A stretch of 18,372 nt of DNA, taken from contig CAZLQG010000021.1 of assembly GCA_964561655.1 (NCBI GenBank), forward strand, positions 1-18,372, given 5' to 3'. The translations under genes and the position numbers were made by a program. The notes under the pieces were generated by a model, which saw only the letters and a list, made by a program, of their open reading frames with translations, was not told the origin of the DNA and ran no database searches. The DNA comes from CAZLQG01 sp964561655. Lineage in GTDB: Bacteria; Patescibacteriota; Doudnabacteria; UBA920. This document shows positions 10,956-16,766 of this stretch, piece by piece. Numbering within the stretch: the stretch's first letter is position 1; every line of letters starts with the position of its first letter.

Positions 10956-11366
10956 ATGGGATTATTCAGCAGAAAAATTAAAGACAAGAAGGAAGAAAGC
11001 GTACCGGCATCCTCCATTAAAGAAGTCGCCGGGACTTCGCAGGAAGCAAAGCCCGCCAAGGTAAACGCCTCGGCTCTGAAGTTTGTTTCCAGCGTTTTGG
11101 TTCAGCCCAGAGTTTCGGAGAAAGCGGGATCCCTGTCCAAGTTGAACAAGTATGTATTTTTGGTGGAAAGGTCAGCTAACAAAATCAGCGTAAAGAAAGC
11201 CGTGGAAAGGGTTTATAAAGTAAAAGTCATTCAGGTGAATATGGTAAATGTAAAAGGCAAGCGAAGGTATTTTGGGCGCATTTGGGGCAAGATGAGTGAT
11301 TTTAGAAAAGCCATAGTCACCTTAAAGAAAGGCGACAGAATAGAAGGAGTGGTAGAAACCGTATAA
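10956..11366 (+). CDS. rplW: 50S ribosomal protein L23 (uL23) with long N-terminal extension
   Basis: A 136-residue L23, the exit-tunnel-rim protein that docks trigger factor and SRP. The family core begins only near residue 48 with Val-Leu-Val-Gln-Pro-Arg-Val-Ser-Glu-Lys-Ala. It continues with Tyr-Val-Phe-Leu-Val, Asn-Lys-Ile-Ser-Val-Lys-Lys-Ala-Val-Glu and Val-x-Val-Ile-Gln-Val-Asn-x-Val-Asn-Val-Lys-Gly-Lys. The first 45 residues are rich in Lys, Glu, Ser and Ala and are probably disordered. Such extensions are not found in E. coli L23 (about 100 residues). No alternative in-frame start closer to the core is evident. It lies in normal S10-operon order. Confidence 0.95.
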   Translation: MGLFSRKIKDKKEESVPASSIKEVAGTSQEAKPAKVNASALKFVSSVLVQPRVSEKAGSLSKLNKYVFLVERSANKISVKKAVERVYKVKVIQVNMVNVKGKRRYFGRIWGKMSDFRKAIVTLKKGDRIEGVVETV

Positions 11367-11440
11367 TCATCGATAAAATGATCATAATTGCCCAAAATTT
11401 TAAAATTATGTTCAATTCAACAATTTTATTTAATTAGTTT
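11367..11440. repeat. TTTTATTTAATT-family spacer before rplB
   Basis: The spacer contains ATGATCATAATTG, a GTTCAATTCAAC word and then ATTTTATTTAATTAGTTT directly before the rplB ATG. The ATTTTATTTAATT word recurs at the same position before rpsC and rpsH. Confidence 0.5.
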
Positions 11441-12283
11441 ATGGCCGTAAAAGTTTACAAACCAACCAGTCCCGGAAGGCGCACTCAGAGTGTGACCGAT
11501 TATTCGGTATTGCATAAAAAGATAAAGACTCCCAAGGCGTTGCTACTCTCCAAGAGTAAAAGCGCCGGGAGGAATAATTCAGGAAAGATTACGGTAAGGC
11601 ATCATGGCGGCGGAAGCAGGAAGAAACTTCGGACAGTGGATTTTTCAAGGAACGACAAGAAAGGCATTCCAGCTAAGGTGCAGACAATAGAGTATGATCC
11701 GACACGTACCGCTTTTGTTTCTTTGGTCGCTTACAAAGACGGGAGTAAAAGGTATATTTTGACTCCCCAGGGTTTGAAAGTGGGCAGCCGTGTGATATAC
11801 TCGGAAGATGCGGAAATTTTTCCGGGCAACCGATTGGCTTTAAAGAATATCCCGGTTGGGACCTTTGTTCATGACGTGGAACTGATTCCTACGCAGGGAG
11901 GCAGAATAGCAAGAAGCGCCGGAAGTTATTGCGTTTTACAGAACGTTGAAGGCGGTTTCGCCTTGCTTAAGATGCCCAGCAGCGAAATCAGAAAAGTCAA
12001 AGATGTCTGTTTGGCTTCCATAGGCCAGCTGGCGAACGCGGACTGGATGAACGTGCGGATCGGCAAAGCGGGACGAGCACGCCATATGGGCATAAGGCCT
12101 ACGGTTCGCGGAAAGGTTATGAATCCGGTTGACCATCCGCACGGCGGAGGCGAAGGCGTCAACCCGATTGGTCTAAAATATCCAAAAACTCCCTGGGGCA
12201 AACACGCTTTGGGAGTTAAGACTAGAGACAAGAAGAAATACAGCAATAAGATGATTGTTAAGAGAAGGATAAAGAAAAGATAA
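11441..12283 (+). CDS. rplB: 50S ribosomal protein L2 (uL2)
   Basis: A 280-residue L2, needed for subunit joining and peptidyl transferase function. It starts Met-Ala-Val-Lys-Val-Tyr-Lys-Pro-Thr-Ser-Pro-Gly-Arg-Arg and has Gly-Arg-Asn-Asn-Ser-Gly-Lys-Ile-Thr-Val-Arg-His-His-Gly-Gly-Gly, the typical OB-fold entry. Near residues 227-237 it carries Met-Asn-Pro-Val-Asp-His-Pro-His-Gly-Gly-Gly, the strictly conserved loop next to the catalytic centre. The C-terminus is basic and ends Lys-Arg-Arg-Ile-Lys-Lys-Arg. Length and order are normal. No Shine-Dalgarno is seen. Confidence 0.98.
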   Translation: MAVKVYKPTSPGRRTQSVTDYSVLHKKIKTPKALLLSKSKSAGRNNSGKITVRHHGGGSRKKLRTVDFSRNDKKGIPAKVQTIEYDPTRTAFVSLVAYKDGSKRYILTPQGLKVGSRVIYSEDAEIFPGNRLALKNIPVGTFVHDVELIPTQGGRIARSAGSYCVLQNVEGGFALLKMPSSEIRKVKDVCLASIGQLANADWMNVRIGKAGRARHMGIRPTVRGKVMNPVDHPHGGGEGVNPIGLKYPKTPWGKHALGVKTRDKKKYSNKMIVKRRIKKR

Positions 12284-12296
12284 ATAAATTTACAGG

Positions 12297-12344
12297 TGCG
12301 GGGATAGTACGGATTACGCAGATATTAGAATCCGTGAATCCGCA
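12297..12344. repeat. CACAGAT-family hairpin between rplB and rpsS
   Basis: CGGATT (12310-12315) pairs with AATCCG (12329-12334), and TGCGG..AT (12297-12305) with ATCCGCA (12338-12344). The result is a two-tier hairpin ending 11 nt before the rpsS ATG. The words (GCGGGGATAGTACGGATT, GCAGATATTAGAATCCGTG) are variants of those between rplC and rplD. Confidence 0.6.
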
Positions 12345-12354
12345 AATATAATTT

Positions 12355-12687
12355 ATGTCACGATCACTTAAAAAAGGACCATATATCGACAACAGGCTTT
12401 TAAAGAAAGTCTTGTCTGCTAAATCCAAAAAGGAACAGATTAAAACCTGGTCCAGGGCCTGCAGCATTTCTCCGGAAATGGTGGGCTTTACCTTTTTGGT
12501 GCATAACGGCAGGGTTCACGTACCGGTTTTTGTGACCGAAAATATGGTCGGGCATAAGCTTGGCGAATTCGCCTTAACCCGTAAATTCACGAGGCACGGA
12601 GGCAGAATGGCCAAGGAACAGGAAATGGCCGCTCAAGAGGCGGAAAAAGCCAAATTGCAGGCGGCAAAGGCGGAAGAGAAAAAGTAG
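12355..12687 (+). CDS. rpsS: 30S ribosomal protein S19 (uS19) with C-terminal tail
   Basis: A 110-residue S19 from the head of the small subunit, which forms a complex with S13. It begins Met-Ser-Arg-Ser-Leu-Lys-Lys-Gly-Pro-Tyr and contains Thr-Trp-Ser-Arg, Gly-x-Thr-Phe-Leu-Val-His-Asn-Gly and Gly-His-Lys-Leu-Gly-Glu-Phe-Ala-Leu-Thr-Arg-Lys-Phe. The usual protein ends soon after this. Here about 20 additional residues form an Ala/Glu/Lys-rich helix (roughly 90-110). It stands in normal order between rplB and rplV and ends in TAG. Confidence 0.97.
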   Translation: MSRSLKKGPYIDNRLLKKVLSAKSKKEQIKTWSRACSISPEMVGFTFLVHNGRVHVPVFVTENMVGHKLGEFALTRKFTRHGGRMAKEQEMAAQEAEKAKLQAAKAEEKK

Positions 12688-12727
12688 TTTAATCAAGTTT
12701 GTAAAGTTATAAAGTTATATAAAGTAA
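12688..12727. repeat. AAAGTTATAAAGT-family spacer before rplV
   Basis: The spacer contains GTAAAGTTATAAAGTTATAT followed by AAAGTAA and the rplV ATG. The same word is found after fusA and before rplF. No ribosome binding site is recognised. Confidence 0.55.
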
Positions 12728-13303
12728 ATGGAAAAGACAGCAAATAAATCTAGCGATCAGAAATTAGTCAGGGCGCATGCCCGCTATCTTCGGGTTGCGC
12801 CGAGAAAAGTCAGGGTGCTGCTTGGAATGTTGAAAGGAATGAGCGCGGCTGATGCTCTGGTCCAGTTGGAGCACAATAGCAAAAAAAGCGCTCCTATGCT
12901 GGCTAGGCTGCTAAAGAGTGCTATAGCTAACGCTAAAAATAATTTTTCTTTGGATCCGGAAAAGCTGTACATCAAAGCTTTAACCTGCGACATGGGGCCG
13001 GTAATGAAGCGCTATACTCCAAGGGCCCGCGGAGCGGCGTTTGAAATCCGCAGAAAGACCAGCCATATAAACGTCATTTTGGAAGAAAGAGGCGGCGCGA
13101 AGGTTTCTAAAGCTTCGGCTTCCAGATTGTCTTTCTTAAAGAAGAAAGCTGAAAGCGTGGACAAAGAAGAAAGAGAAAATGTAATCAGGCAGCCGGCAAA
13201 GTCAGAAGTTAGGAAATCCCAGATTTTTAAGACAGAAGAACAGGTTAAAGCCAGTAAAGTTCAGCAGAAAAGACGGCTATTTAGCAGAAAGAGCGGGGAA
13301 TAA
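12728..13303 (+). CDS. rplV: 50S ribosomal protein L22 (uL22) with long C-terminal extension
   Basis: A 191-residue L22, which lines the exit tunnel through a long beta hairpin. The core spans about residues 14-122: Ala-Arg-Tyr-Leu-Arg-Val-Ala-Pro-Arg-Lys-Val-Arg, Leu-Leu-Lys-Ser-Ala-Ile-Ala-Asn-Ala, and the hairpin with Arg-Tyr-Thr-Pro-Arg-Ala-Arg-Gly-Ala-Ala-Phe-Glu-Ile-Arg-Arg-Lys-Thr-Ser-His-Ile. The family is usually about 110 residues. The last 70 here are rich in Lys, Glu, Ser and Gln and carry no recognised domain. There is also a short N-terminal addition before the core. It is downstream of rpsS after 40 bp. Confidence 0.96.
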   Translation: MEKTANKSSDQKLVRAHARYLRVAPRKVRVLLGMLKGMSAADALVQLEHNSKKSAPMLARLLKSAIANAKNNFSLDPEKLYIKALTCDMGPVMKRYTPRARGAAFEIRRKTSHINVILEERGGAKVSKASASRLSFLKKKAESVDKEERENVIRQPAKSEVRKSQIFKTEEQVKASKVQQKRRLFSRKSGE

Positions 13304-13388
13304 TTTTCATTGACAAATTGGTCATAATTGTTCAAAAATGACAAAACTGATTTTTTATAAATTTTATTTAATTCTGTTCAATTAAGTT
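13304..13388. repeat. CATTGACAAA / CAATTAAGTT-family spacer before rpsC
   Basis: It begins TTTTCATTGACAAATTGGTC and ends ATTTTATTTAATTCTGTTC then AATTAAGTT at the rpsC ATG. Both ends match the spacer before rpsH (CATTGACAAAATTT at the left, ATTTTATTTAATTTTGATC then AATTAAATT at the right), although the two loci are about 3.3 kb apart. Confidence 0.6.
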
Positions 13389-14078
13389 ATGGGACATAAA
13401 GTTAATCCATCTTCTATCAGAATAAAAATTACCGACACCTGGAGGTCGCGGTGGTTTTCCAAGTCGGGATATGCCAAGCAGCTTCAAGAAGACGTGAAGA
13501 TCCGGGAGTATTTGGAGAAACATCTGAAAAAAGCCGGGCTTGTCAGAATTGACATTGAGCGTTTTAACGATGGGGTGATTATTGTGATCGTGAAAACCAC
13601 CAAACCGGGGCTAATAATTGGCAAAGGCGGCGCGGGCATTGAGGAGCTTAAAAAGAAAGTTAAACAGACCTTAGGTATAAAACAAGAACTTAAGGTTAAT
13701 ATTGAAGAGGTCAGGGACATAAATTTGCAGGCCCAGGTGATTGCTAACAGCATTGCCGAACAGTTGGAAAGGCGCGTGGCTTTTAGAAGGCTTATGAAGC
13801 AGGCGCTGGAACAGATTATGAATGCGGGCGCGCAAGGCGCAAAAATTTCTGTCAACGGAAGGCTTAATGGCGCAGATATTGCCAGGACAGAGCAGCTGGC
13901 TTCTGGAAAAATTCCCCTGCATACTTTGCGTGCGGATATTGACTTTGCCAGAAGTACGGCTTTTACAACTTACGGCACCGTGGGTGTGAAAGTCTGGATT
14001 TATAAAGGAGACGTGTTTGAAAAGAAACAAGCGCAAGGTGAAACAGTTATAAAAAATAAGTTGCGAAGCGACACCTAA
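13389..14078 (+). CDS. rpsC: 30S ribosomal protein S3 (uS3)
   Basis: A 229-residue S3, at the mRNA entry channel. It starts Met-Gly-His-Lys-Val-Asn-Pro and has a type-II KH domain with the Gly-Lys-Gly-Gly loop at 78-81 (preceded by Lys-Pro-Gly-Leu-Ile-Ile). The C-terminal domain contains Arg-Arg-Val-Ala-Phe-Arg-Arg-x-Met-Lys, Gly-Ala-x-Gly-Ala-Lys-Ile, Gly-Arg-Leu-Asn-Gly-Ala-Asp-Ile-Ala-Arg-Thr-Glu and Gly-Val-Lys-Val-Trp-Ile-Tyr-Lys-Gly. All parts are intact and the length is normal. The start codon directly follows the repeat spacer, without a Shine-Dalgarno. Confidence 0.98.
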   Translation: MGHKVNPSSIRIKITDTWRSRWFSKSGYAKQLQEDVKIREYLEKHLKKAGLVRIDIERFNDGVIIVIVKTTKPGLIIGKGGAGIEELKKKVKQTLGIKQELKVNIEEVRDINLQAQVIANSIAEQLERRVAFRRLMKQALEQIMNAGAQGAKISVNGRLNGADIARTEQLASGKIPLHTLRADIDFARSTAFTTYGTVGVKVWIYKGDVFEKKQAQGETVIKNKLRSDT

Positions 14079-14116
14079 ATTTTTAATTTTTAGTTTTACA
14101 TTTTAAATTTTATTTT

Positions 14117-14527
14117 ATGCTTATTCCTAAAAAATTAAAACACCGCAAACACCACAGAGGGCATACTTTTGGCAAAGCCAGCGCGGGCCAGCGGATTTCT
14201 TTCGGCAGTTTCGGGTTGAAGGTTTTAGAGAGCGGATGGGTGACGGCAAGGCAGATAGAGGCGGCCAGAAGGGCCATGACCCGTTCGGTTCAGCGCGGCG
14301 GCAAAATCTGGATACGTACTTTCGCCGACAAACCGGTCACCGTGCACGGCAACGAGTCTCCCATGGGCGGCGGCAAAGGCGCGGTTGACCATTTTGTTTC
14401 GGTGGTTAAAAAGGGCAAAATTTTATTTGAAATGGACGGAGTAAGCAGACAGCAGGCACAGGAAGCCATAAGGCTGGCGAGCCATAAGCTCCCATTAAAA
14501 TCTAAATTTGTGGTTAAAGGAGAATAA
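14117..14527 (+). CDS. rplP: 50S ribosomal protein L16 (uL16)
   Basis: A 136-residue L16, which assembles late and touches A- and P-site tRNA. It starts Met-Leu-Ile-Pro-Lys-Lys-Leu-Lys-His-Arg-Lys and contains Phe-Gly-x-x-Gly-Leu, Ala-Arg-Gln-Ile-Glu-Ala-Ala-Arg-Arg-Ala-Met and Gly-Lys-Ile-Trp-Ile-Arg. The tRNA-facing loop reads Ser-Pro-Met-Gly-Gly-Gly-Lys-Gly, where E. coli has Arg81-Met-Gly-x-Gly-Lys-Gly; the Arg position is occupied by Pro. I recall similar loops in other Patescibacteria but cannot verify it here. The spacer from rpsC (38 bp) is purely A/T-rich (TTTTTAATTTTTAGTTTTAC), with no Shine-Dalgarno. Confidence 0.97.
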   Translation: MLIPKKLKHRKHHRGHTFGKASAGQRISFGSFGLKVLESGWVTARQIEAARRAMTRSVQRGGKIWIRTFADKPVTVHGNESPMGGGKGAVDHFVSVVKKGKILFEMDGVSRQQAQEAIRLASHKLPLKSKFVVKGE

Positions 14528-14610
14528 CAATTTTACGAAACACGAATTAGTACGAATATACTAATTCTTATAGATTCGTATATTAGTATCAATTAGTAAT
14601 TAGTAAAGAG
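14528..14610. repeat. Palindromic spacer, CGAATTAGTACGAAT family, before rpmC
   Basis: ACGAATTAGTACGAATATAC on the left and the inverse GATTCGTATATTAGTATC on the right, around ACTAATTCTTATA, make an imperfect palindrome of about 60 nt. The right end repeats ATTAGTAATTAGTAAAG up to the rpmC ATG. Confidence 0.55.
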
Positions 14611-14796
14611 ATGAAGTTTAAAGAATTACAAACTAAAAGCGAAGCCGAACTTAAAAAGCTGCTTTCCGATTTAAAAGACGAGGTACATGATTTGTCCGTT
14701 AAAAAAAAGCTTAATCAGTTGAAAAACACGCATAAGATTAATTTAGTTAAAAAAGACATTGCTCGGCTCTTGACCTATTTAAGCAATAAGAGTTAA
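14611..14796 (+). CDS. rpmC: 50S ribosomal protein L29 (uL29)
   Basis: A 61-residue L29, a two-helix protein at the exit-tunnel rim. The sequence Met-Lys-Phe-Lys-Glu-Leu-Gln-Thr-Lys-Ser-Glu-Ala-Glu-Leu-Lys-Lys-Leu-Leu gives the first helix, and Lys-Asn-Thr-His-Lys-Ile-Asn-Leu-Val-Lys-Lys-Asp-Ile-Ala-Arg-Leu-Leu-Thr matches the second. The protein is poorly conserved in general, and the position between rplP and rpsQ supports the call. AAAGAG directly before the ATG is too close to be a proper Shine-Dalgarno. Confidence 0.93.
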   Translation: MKFKELQTKSEAELKKLLSDLKDEVHDLSVKKKLNQLKNTHKINLVKKDIARLLTYLSNKS

Positions 14797-14811
14797 TTGC
14801 ATCAAATTTTT

Positions 14812-15063
14812 ATGGACACCCCAACTAAAGCTAAAAAACAAGTTTTCAAAGGATTAGTGGTTTCCGATAAAATGGATAAAACCGTTGTGGTTAGAATTGA
14901 CGTAAAAAAACGCCATAAAAAGTACAAGAAAGCTTATACGGTTACTAAGAAATTTAAGGTGCATGATGAAGAAAACCAGTATAAGGTAGGCGACAAAGTT
15001 GTGATAGAGTCGACTAAACCCATTAGCAAAGAAAAGAAATTTAAAGTAGTAGGAAAAGTTTAA
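14812..15063 (+). CDS. rpsQ: 30S ribosomal protein S17 (uS17)
   Basis: An 83-residue S17, an OB-fold primary binder of 16S rRNA. It contains Lys-Gly-Leu-Val-Val-Ser-Asp-Lys-Met-Asp-Lys-Thr-Val-Val-Val, His-Lys-Lys-Tyr-Lys-Lys, Lys-Lys-Phe-Lys-Val-His-Asp-Glu-Glu-Asn and Gly-Asp-Lys-Val-Val-Ile, all characteristic. I start at the ATG at 14812. A TTG at 14797, directly after the rpmC stop, would add five residues with no support. The 15-bp spacing to rpmC is the second-tightest in the ribosomal cluster. Confidence 0.97.
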   Translation: MDTPTKAKKQVFKGLVVSDKMDKTVVVRIDVKKRHKKYKKAYTVTKKFKVHDEENQYKVGDKVVIESTKPISKEKKFKVVGKV

Positions 15064-15130
15064 TAGTTAAGAGTTAATAGTCATTAGAGAAGAACTAAGC
15101 AATTATTGATTAATGACTAGTCACTAAACA
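15064..15130. repeat. GACTAGTCACTAA-family palindromic spacer before rplN
   Basis: The spacer holds AGTTAAGAGTTAATAGTC on the left and GATTAATGACTAGTCACTAA on the right, each a variant of the inverse of the other. The right-hand word recurs as TAATGACTAGTGACTAATA before rplE, about 780 bp away. No gene or promoter is seen. Confidence 0.6.
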
Positions 15131-15502
15131 ATGTTACAGCTAAGATCTTGGGTAAAAATTGCAGATAATACAGGCGCGAAAGCCGTTGCTTTGTTCAGCG
15201 TGGACGGCAAGAATCAAAGGCGTTTTGTAGGAATCGGCGACATAGCGGTGGGGAGCGTTAGAGAGGCGGCGCCGAATTCTTCGGTGAAAAAAGGCGAAAA
15301 GGTTTACCTGGTGATAGTACGGACAAAAAAAGAAATTCGCAGAAAAGACGGTTCTTATATCAGGTTTGATGAAAACGCCGGAGTTCTGGTTAATAAGGAA
15401 GACAAAGAGCCCAGGGGAACCCGTATTTTCGGGCCAATCCCCAGGGAGCTTCGGGACAAAGGTTTTACTAAAATAGTTTCGTTGGCCCCGGAAGTCATAT
15501 AA
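15131..15502 (+). CDS. rplN: 50S ribosomal protein L14 (uL14)
   Basis: A 123-residue L14 of normal length, at the subunit interface. The start Met-Leu-Gln-Leu-Arg-Ser-Trp-Val-Lys-Ile-Ala-Asp-Asn-Thr-Gly-Ala-Lys matches the family. Later landmarks are Gly-Ile-Gly-Asp, Val-Lys-Lys-Gly-Glu, Val-Arg-Thr-Lys-Lys-Glu, Arg-Lys-Asp-Gly-Ser-Tyr-Ile-Arg-Phe-Asp-Glu-Asn-Ala and Gly-Thr-Arg-Ile-Phe-Gly-Pro-Ile-Pro-Arg-Glu-Leu. It is the first gene of the spc part, with no separate promoter or terminator between rpsQ and rplN, so S10 and spc appear to be one transcription unit. Confidence 0.98.
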   Translation: MLQLRSWVKIADNTGAKAVALFSVDGKNQRRFVGIGDIAVGSVREAAPNSSVKKGEKVYLVIVRTKKEIRRKDGSYIRFDENAGVLVNKEDKEPRGTRIFGPIPRELRDKGFTKIVSLAPEVI

Positions 15503-15515
15503 GTTTATAAAGTAT

Positions 15516-15839
15516 ATGAAGCAGATAAAGTTAAAAATTAAAAAAGGCGATACGGTTAAGGTGCTTTCCGGCAGGGATAAAGGCAAGACCGGCAAAGTTT
15601 TGCAGGTTTTTCCAAAGCTGGGCAAAATGACAGTGGACAACGTGAATCTGCACACCCGTTTTCAAAAAAGCAAGAAGCGCGGCCAGCCCAGCCAAAAGGT
15701 TGTGTTGCCTTCGCCCGTCCCGGCGGGAAAACTGATGCTGATAGATTCCAATACCGGCAAGCCCACCAGGATAGGCTTTAAATTTTTAGAAAGCGGACAG
15801 AAGCAAAGAATAGCTAAAATCAGCGGAAAACCAGTATAA
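15516..15839 (+). CDS. rplX: 50S ribosomal protein L24 (uL24)
   Basis: A 107-residue L24, an assembly initiator with a KOW motif. Lys-Lys-Gly-Asp-Thr-Val-Lys-Val-Leu-Ser-Gly-Arg-Asp-Lys-Gly-Lys-Thr-Gly-Lys-Val-Leu forms the KOW segment near residues 8-28. Asn-Leu-His-Thr-Arg follows, and the C-terminus has Arg-Ile-Gly-Phe-Lys. It starts 13 bp after rplN within a shortened AAAGTAT word. Length and order are normal. Confidence 0.97.
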   Translation: MKQIKLKIKKGDTVKVLSGRDKGKTGKVLQVFPKLGKMTVDNVNLHTRFQKSKKRGQPSQKVVLPSPVPAGKLMLIDSNTGKPTRIGFKFLESGQKQRIAKISGKPV

Positions 15840-15917
15840 AATTAGCGAATAGTGAATAGTCAAGGGTCAATAGTAATTGATTACTAATGACTAGTGACTA
15901 ATAACTAATGACTAACT
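15840..15917. repeat. GACTAGTGACTAA-family palindromic spacer before rplE
   Basis: The left part has AATAGTGAATAGTCAAGGGTC and the right part TAATGACTAGTGACTAATA and TAATGACTAAC. The right half, read inverted, follows the left half over about 35 nt with mismatches. It is the second member of the family seen before rplN, and it touches the rplE ATG. Confidence 0.6.
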
Positions 15918-16485
15918 ATGCAAAGATTGCAGGAAAAATACATAAAGGAGATAACCCCGGCCTTAAAGAAGAAGTTTGGGTATAAAAACGTTATGCAGGT
16001 GCCCAAAATCGTTAAGGTTGTGGTTAATGCCGGTTTTGGCAAGGTCAAGGAAGACAAGAAAAAGATAGACGAGTGGGCCAATGNNNNNNNNNNTAGACGA
16101 AATTCTGTCCGATATGGCTAAAATCACCGGGCAGGCGGTGGTTAAAACCCGCGCCAAAAAGTCCATTTCCGGTTTTAAAGTCCGTGAAAAGCAGATTGTC
16201 GGGGCGGCTTGCACTTTGCGCGGGTTTAGGATGTATAGTTTTTTAGACAAATTAATCAATGTAGCTTTACCGCGCGTCAGAGACTTTCAGGGAATTTCCC
16301 CAAAGAATTTTGACGGCAAGGGCAACTTGCATATTGGCATTAAAGAACATTTGGTTTTTCCTGAAATCTCTCCCGATTCTTTGGATCATATCTTCGGCTT
16401 GGAAGTTTCTATTGTGACTGATTCCAAAAGCGATGAAGTTTCAAAAGAATTGCTGTCTTTAATGAATTTTCCATTTAGTAAGTAA
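15918..16485 (+). CDS. rplE: 50S ribosomal protein L5 (uL5), interrupted by an assembly gap
   Basis: L5 links 5S rRNA to the large subunit. The left part encodes Met-Gln-Arg-Leu-Gln-Glu-Lys-Tyr, Val-Met-Gln-Val-Pro-Lys-Ile and Val-Asn-Ala-Gly-Phe-Gly. After ten Ns the right part continues with Asp-Met-Ala-Lys-Ile-Thr-Gly-Gln, Arg-Ala-Lys-Lys-Ser-Ile-Ser-Gly-Phe-Lys-Val-Arg, Arg-Val-Arg-Asp-Phe-Gln-Gly and Phe-Pro-Phe-Ser-Lys at the end. As written, the length is not a multiple of three. TAGACGA occurs on both sides of the gap (16066-16072 and 16094-16100). Joining there removes 28 nt and gives an in-frame protein of 179 residues, the length of E. coli L5. I therefore regard the gene as intact in the organism. 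Confidence 0.93.
16084..16093. other. Ten-N assembly gap inside rplE
   Basis: Ten unknown bases mark a scaffold join. The 7-nt overlap TAGACGA on both sides, and the perfect reading frame if the sides are merged, suggest a true gap size below zero. The 11 nt at 16073-16083 would then be a misassembled or strain-variant end. Confidence 0.9.
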
Positions 16486-16497
16486 TTTGTAATTTTT

Positions 16498-16692
16498 ATG
16501 GCAAAGAAATCGTTAATTGCAAAGGCGAATAGAAGCAGAATAAATCCTAAATATTCCACAAGAGTAATTAGGCGCTGTTGGCGTTGCGGCAGAAAAGCGG
16601 GATATATGAGGGATTTCGACTTATGCCGTATTTGTTTTAGAGAACTGGCCAGCAAAGGCGAACTTCCCGGAATTGTCAAATCTTCCTGGTAA
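16498..16692 (+). CDS. rpsN: 30S ribosomal protein S14, zinc-binding type (uS14)
   Basis: A 64-residue short-form S14. Cys27, Cys30, Cys43 and Cys46 form a CxxC-x12-CxxC zinc site (Cys-Trp-Arg-Cys and Cys-Arg-Ile-Cys), as in the type Z proteins (S14Z) of Gram-positive bacteria. The end Leu-Pro-Gly-Ile-Val-Lys-Ser-Ser-Trp is the conserved C-terminus. It begins Met-Ala-Lys-Lys-Ser-Leu, 12 bp after rplE, in the usual order rplE-rpsN-rpsH. Together with the C+ form of L28 it shows that this organism uses zinc-dependent ribosomal proteins. Confidence 0.97.
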   Translation: MAKKSLIAKANRSRINPKYSTRVIRRCWRCGRKAGYMRDFDLCRICFRELASKGELPGIVKSSW

Positions 16693-16766
16693 AATCATTG
16701 ACAAAATTTATTTCCTAGAATTATGTGCAATTATTTAAATTTTATTTAATTTTGATCAATTAAATT
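16693..16766. repeat. CATTGACAAA / CAATTAAATT-family spacer before rpsH
   Basis: It begins AATCATTGACAAAATTT and ends ATTTTATTTAATTTTGATC then AATTAAATT at the rpsH ATG. The ends match the spacer before rpsC. The TTGACA at 16698-16703 has TAGAAT at 16716-16721 only 12 bp away, too close for a promoter. Confidence 0.55.

Noticed and set aside
13484..13855. Long minus-strand open frames opposite rpsC and other ribosomal genes
   Set aside because: They mirror strongly conserved genes on the plus strand, have no family features, and follow from codon composition.
14797..14811. A TTG start for rpsQ directly after the rpmC stop
   Set aside because: Five added residues have no counterpart in S17; an ATG follows at 14812.
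14528..15130. A CRISPR array, because of repeated words near rpmC and rplN
   Set aside because: Repeats are short, variable and inverted, there are no equal-length spacers, and no cas genes are nearby.
16073..16093. A frameshift that makes rplE a pseudogene
   Set aside because: The phase change is due to an arbitrary 10-N gap. Both sides match L5 well, and a 7-nt overlap restores a normal-length frame.
16698..16721. A promoter before rpsH (TTGACA with TAGAAT)
   Set aside because: The two boxes are only 12 bp apart, and the TTGACA belongs to a repeat word found in other spacers.
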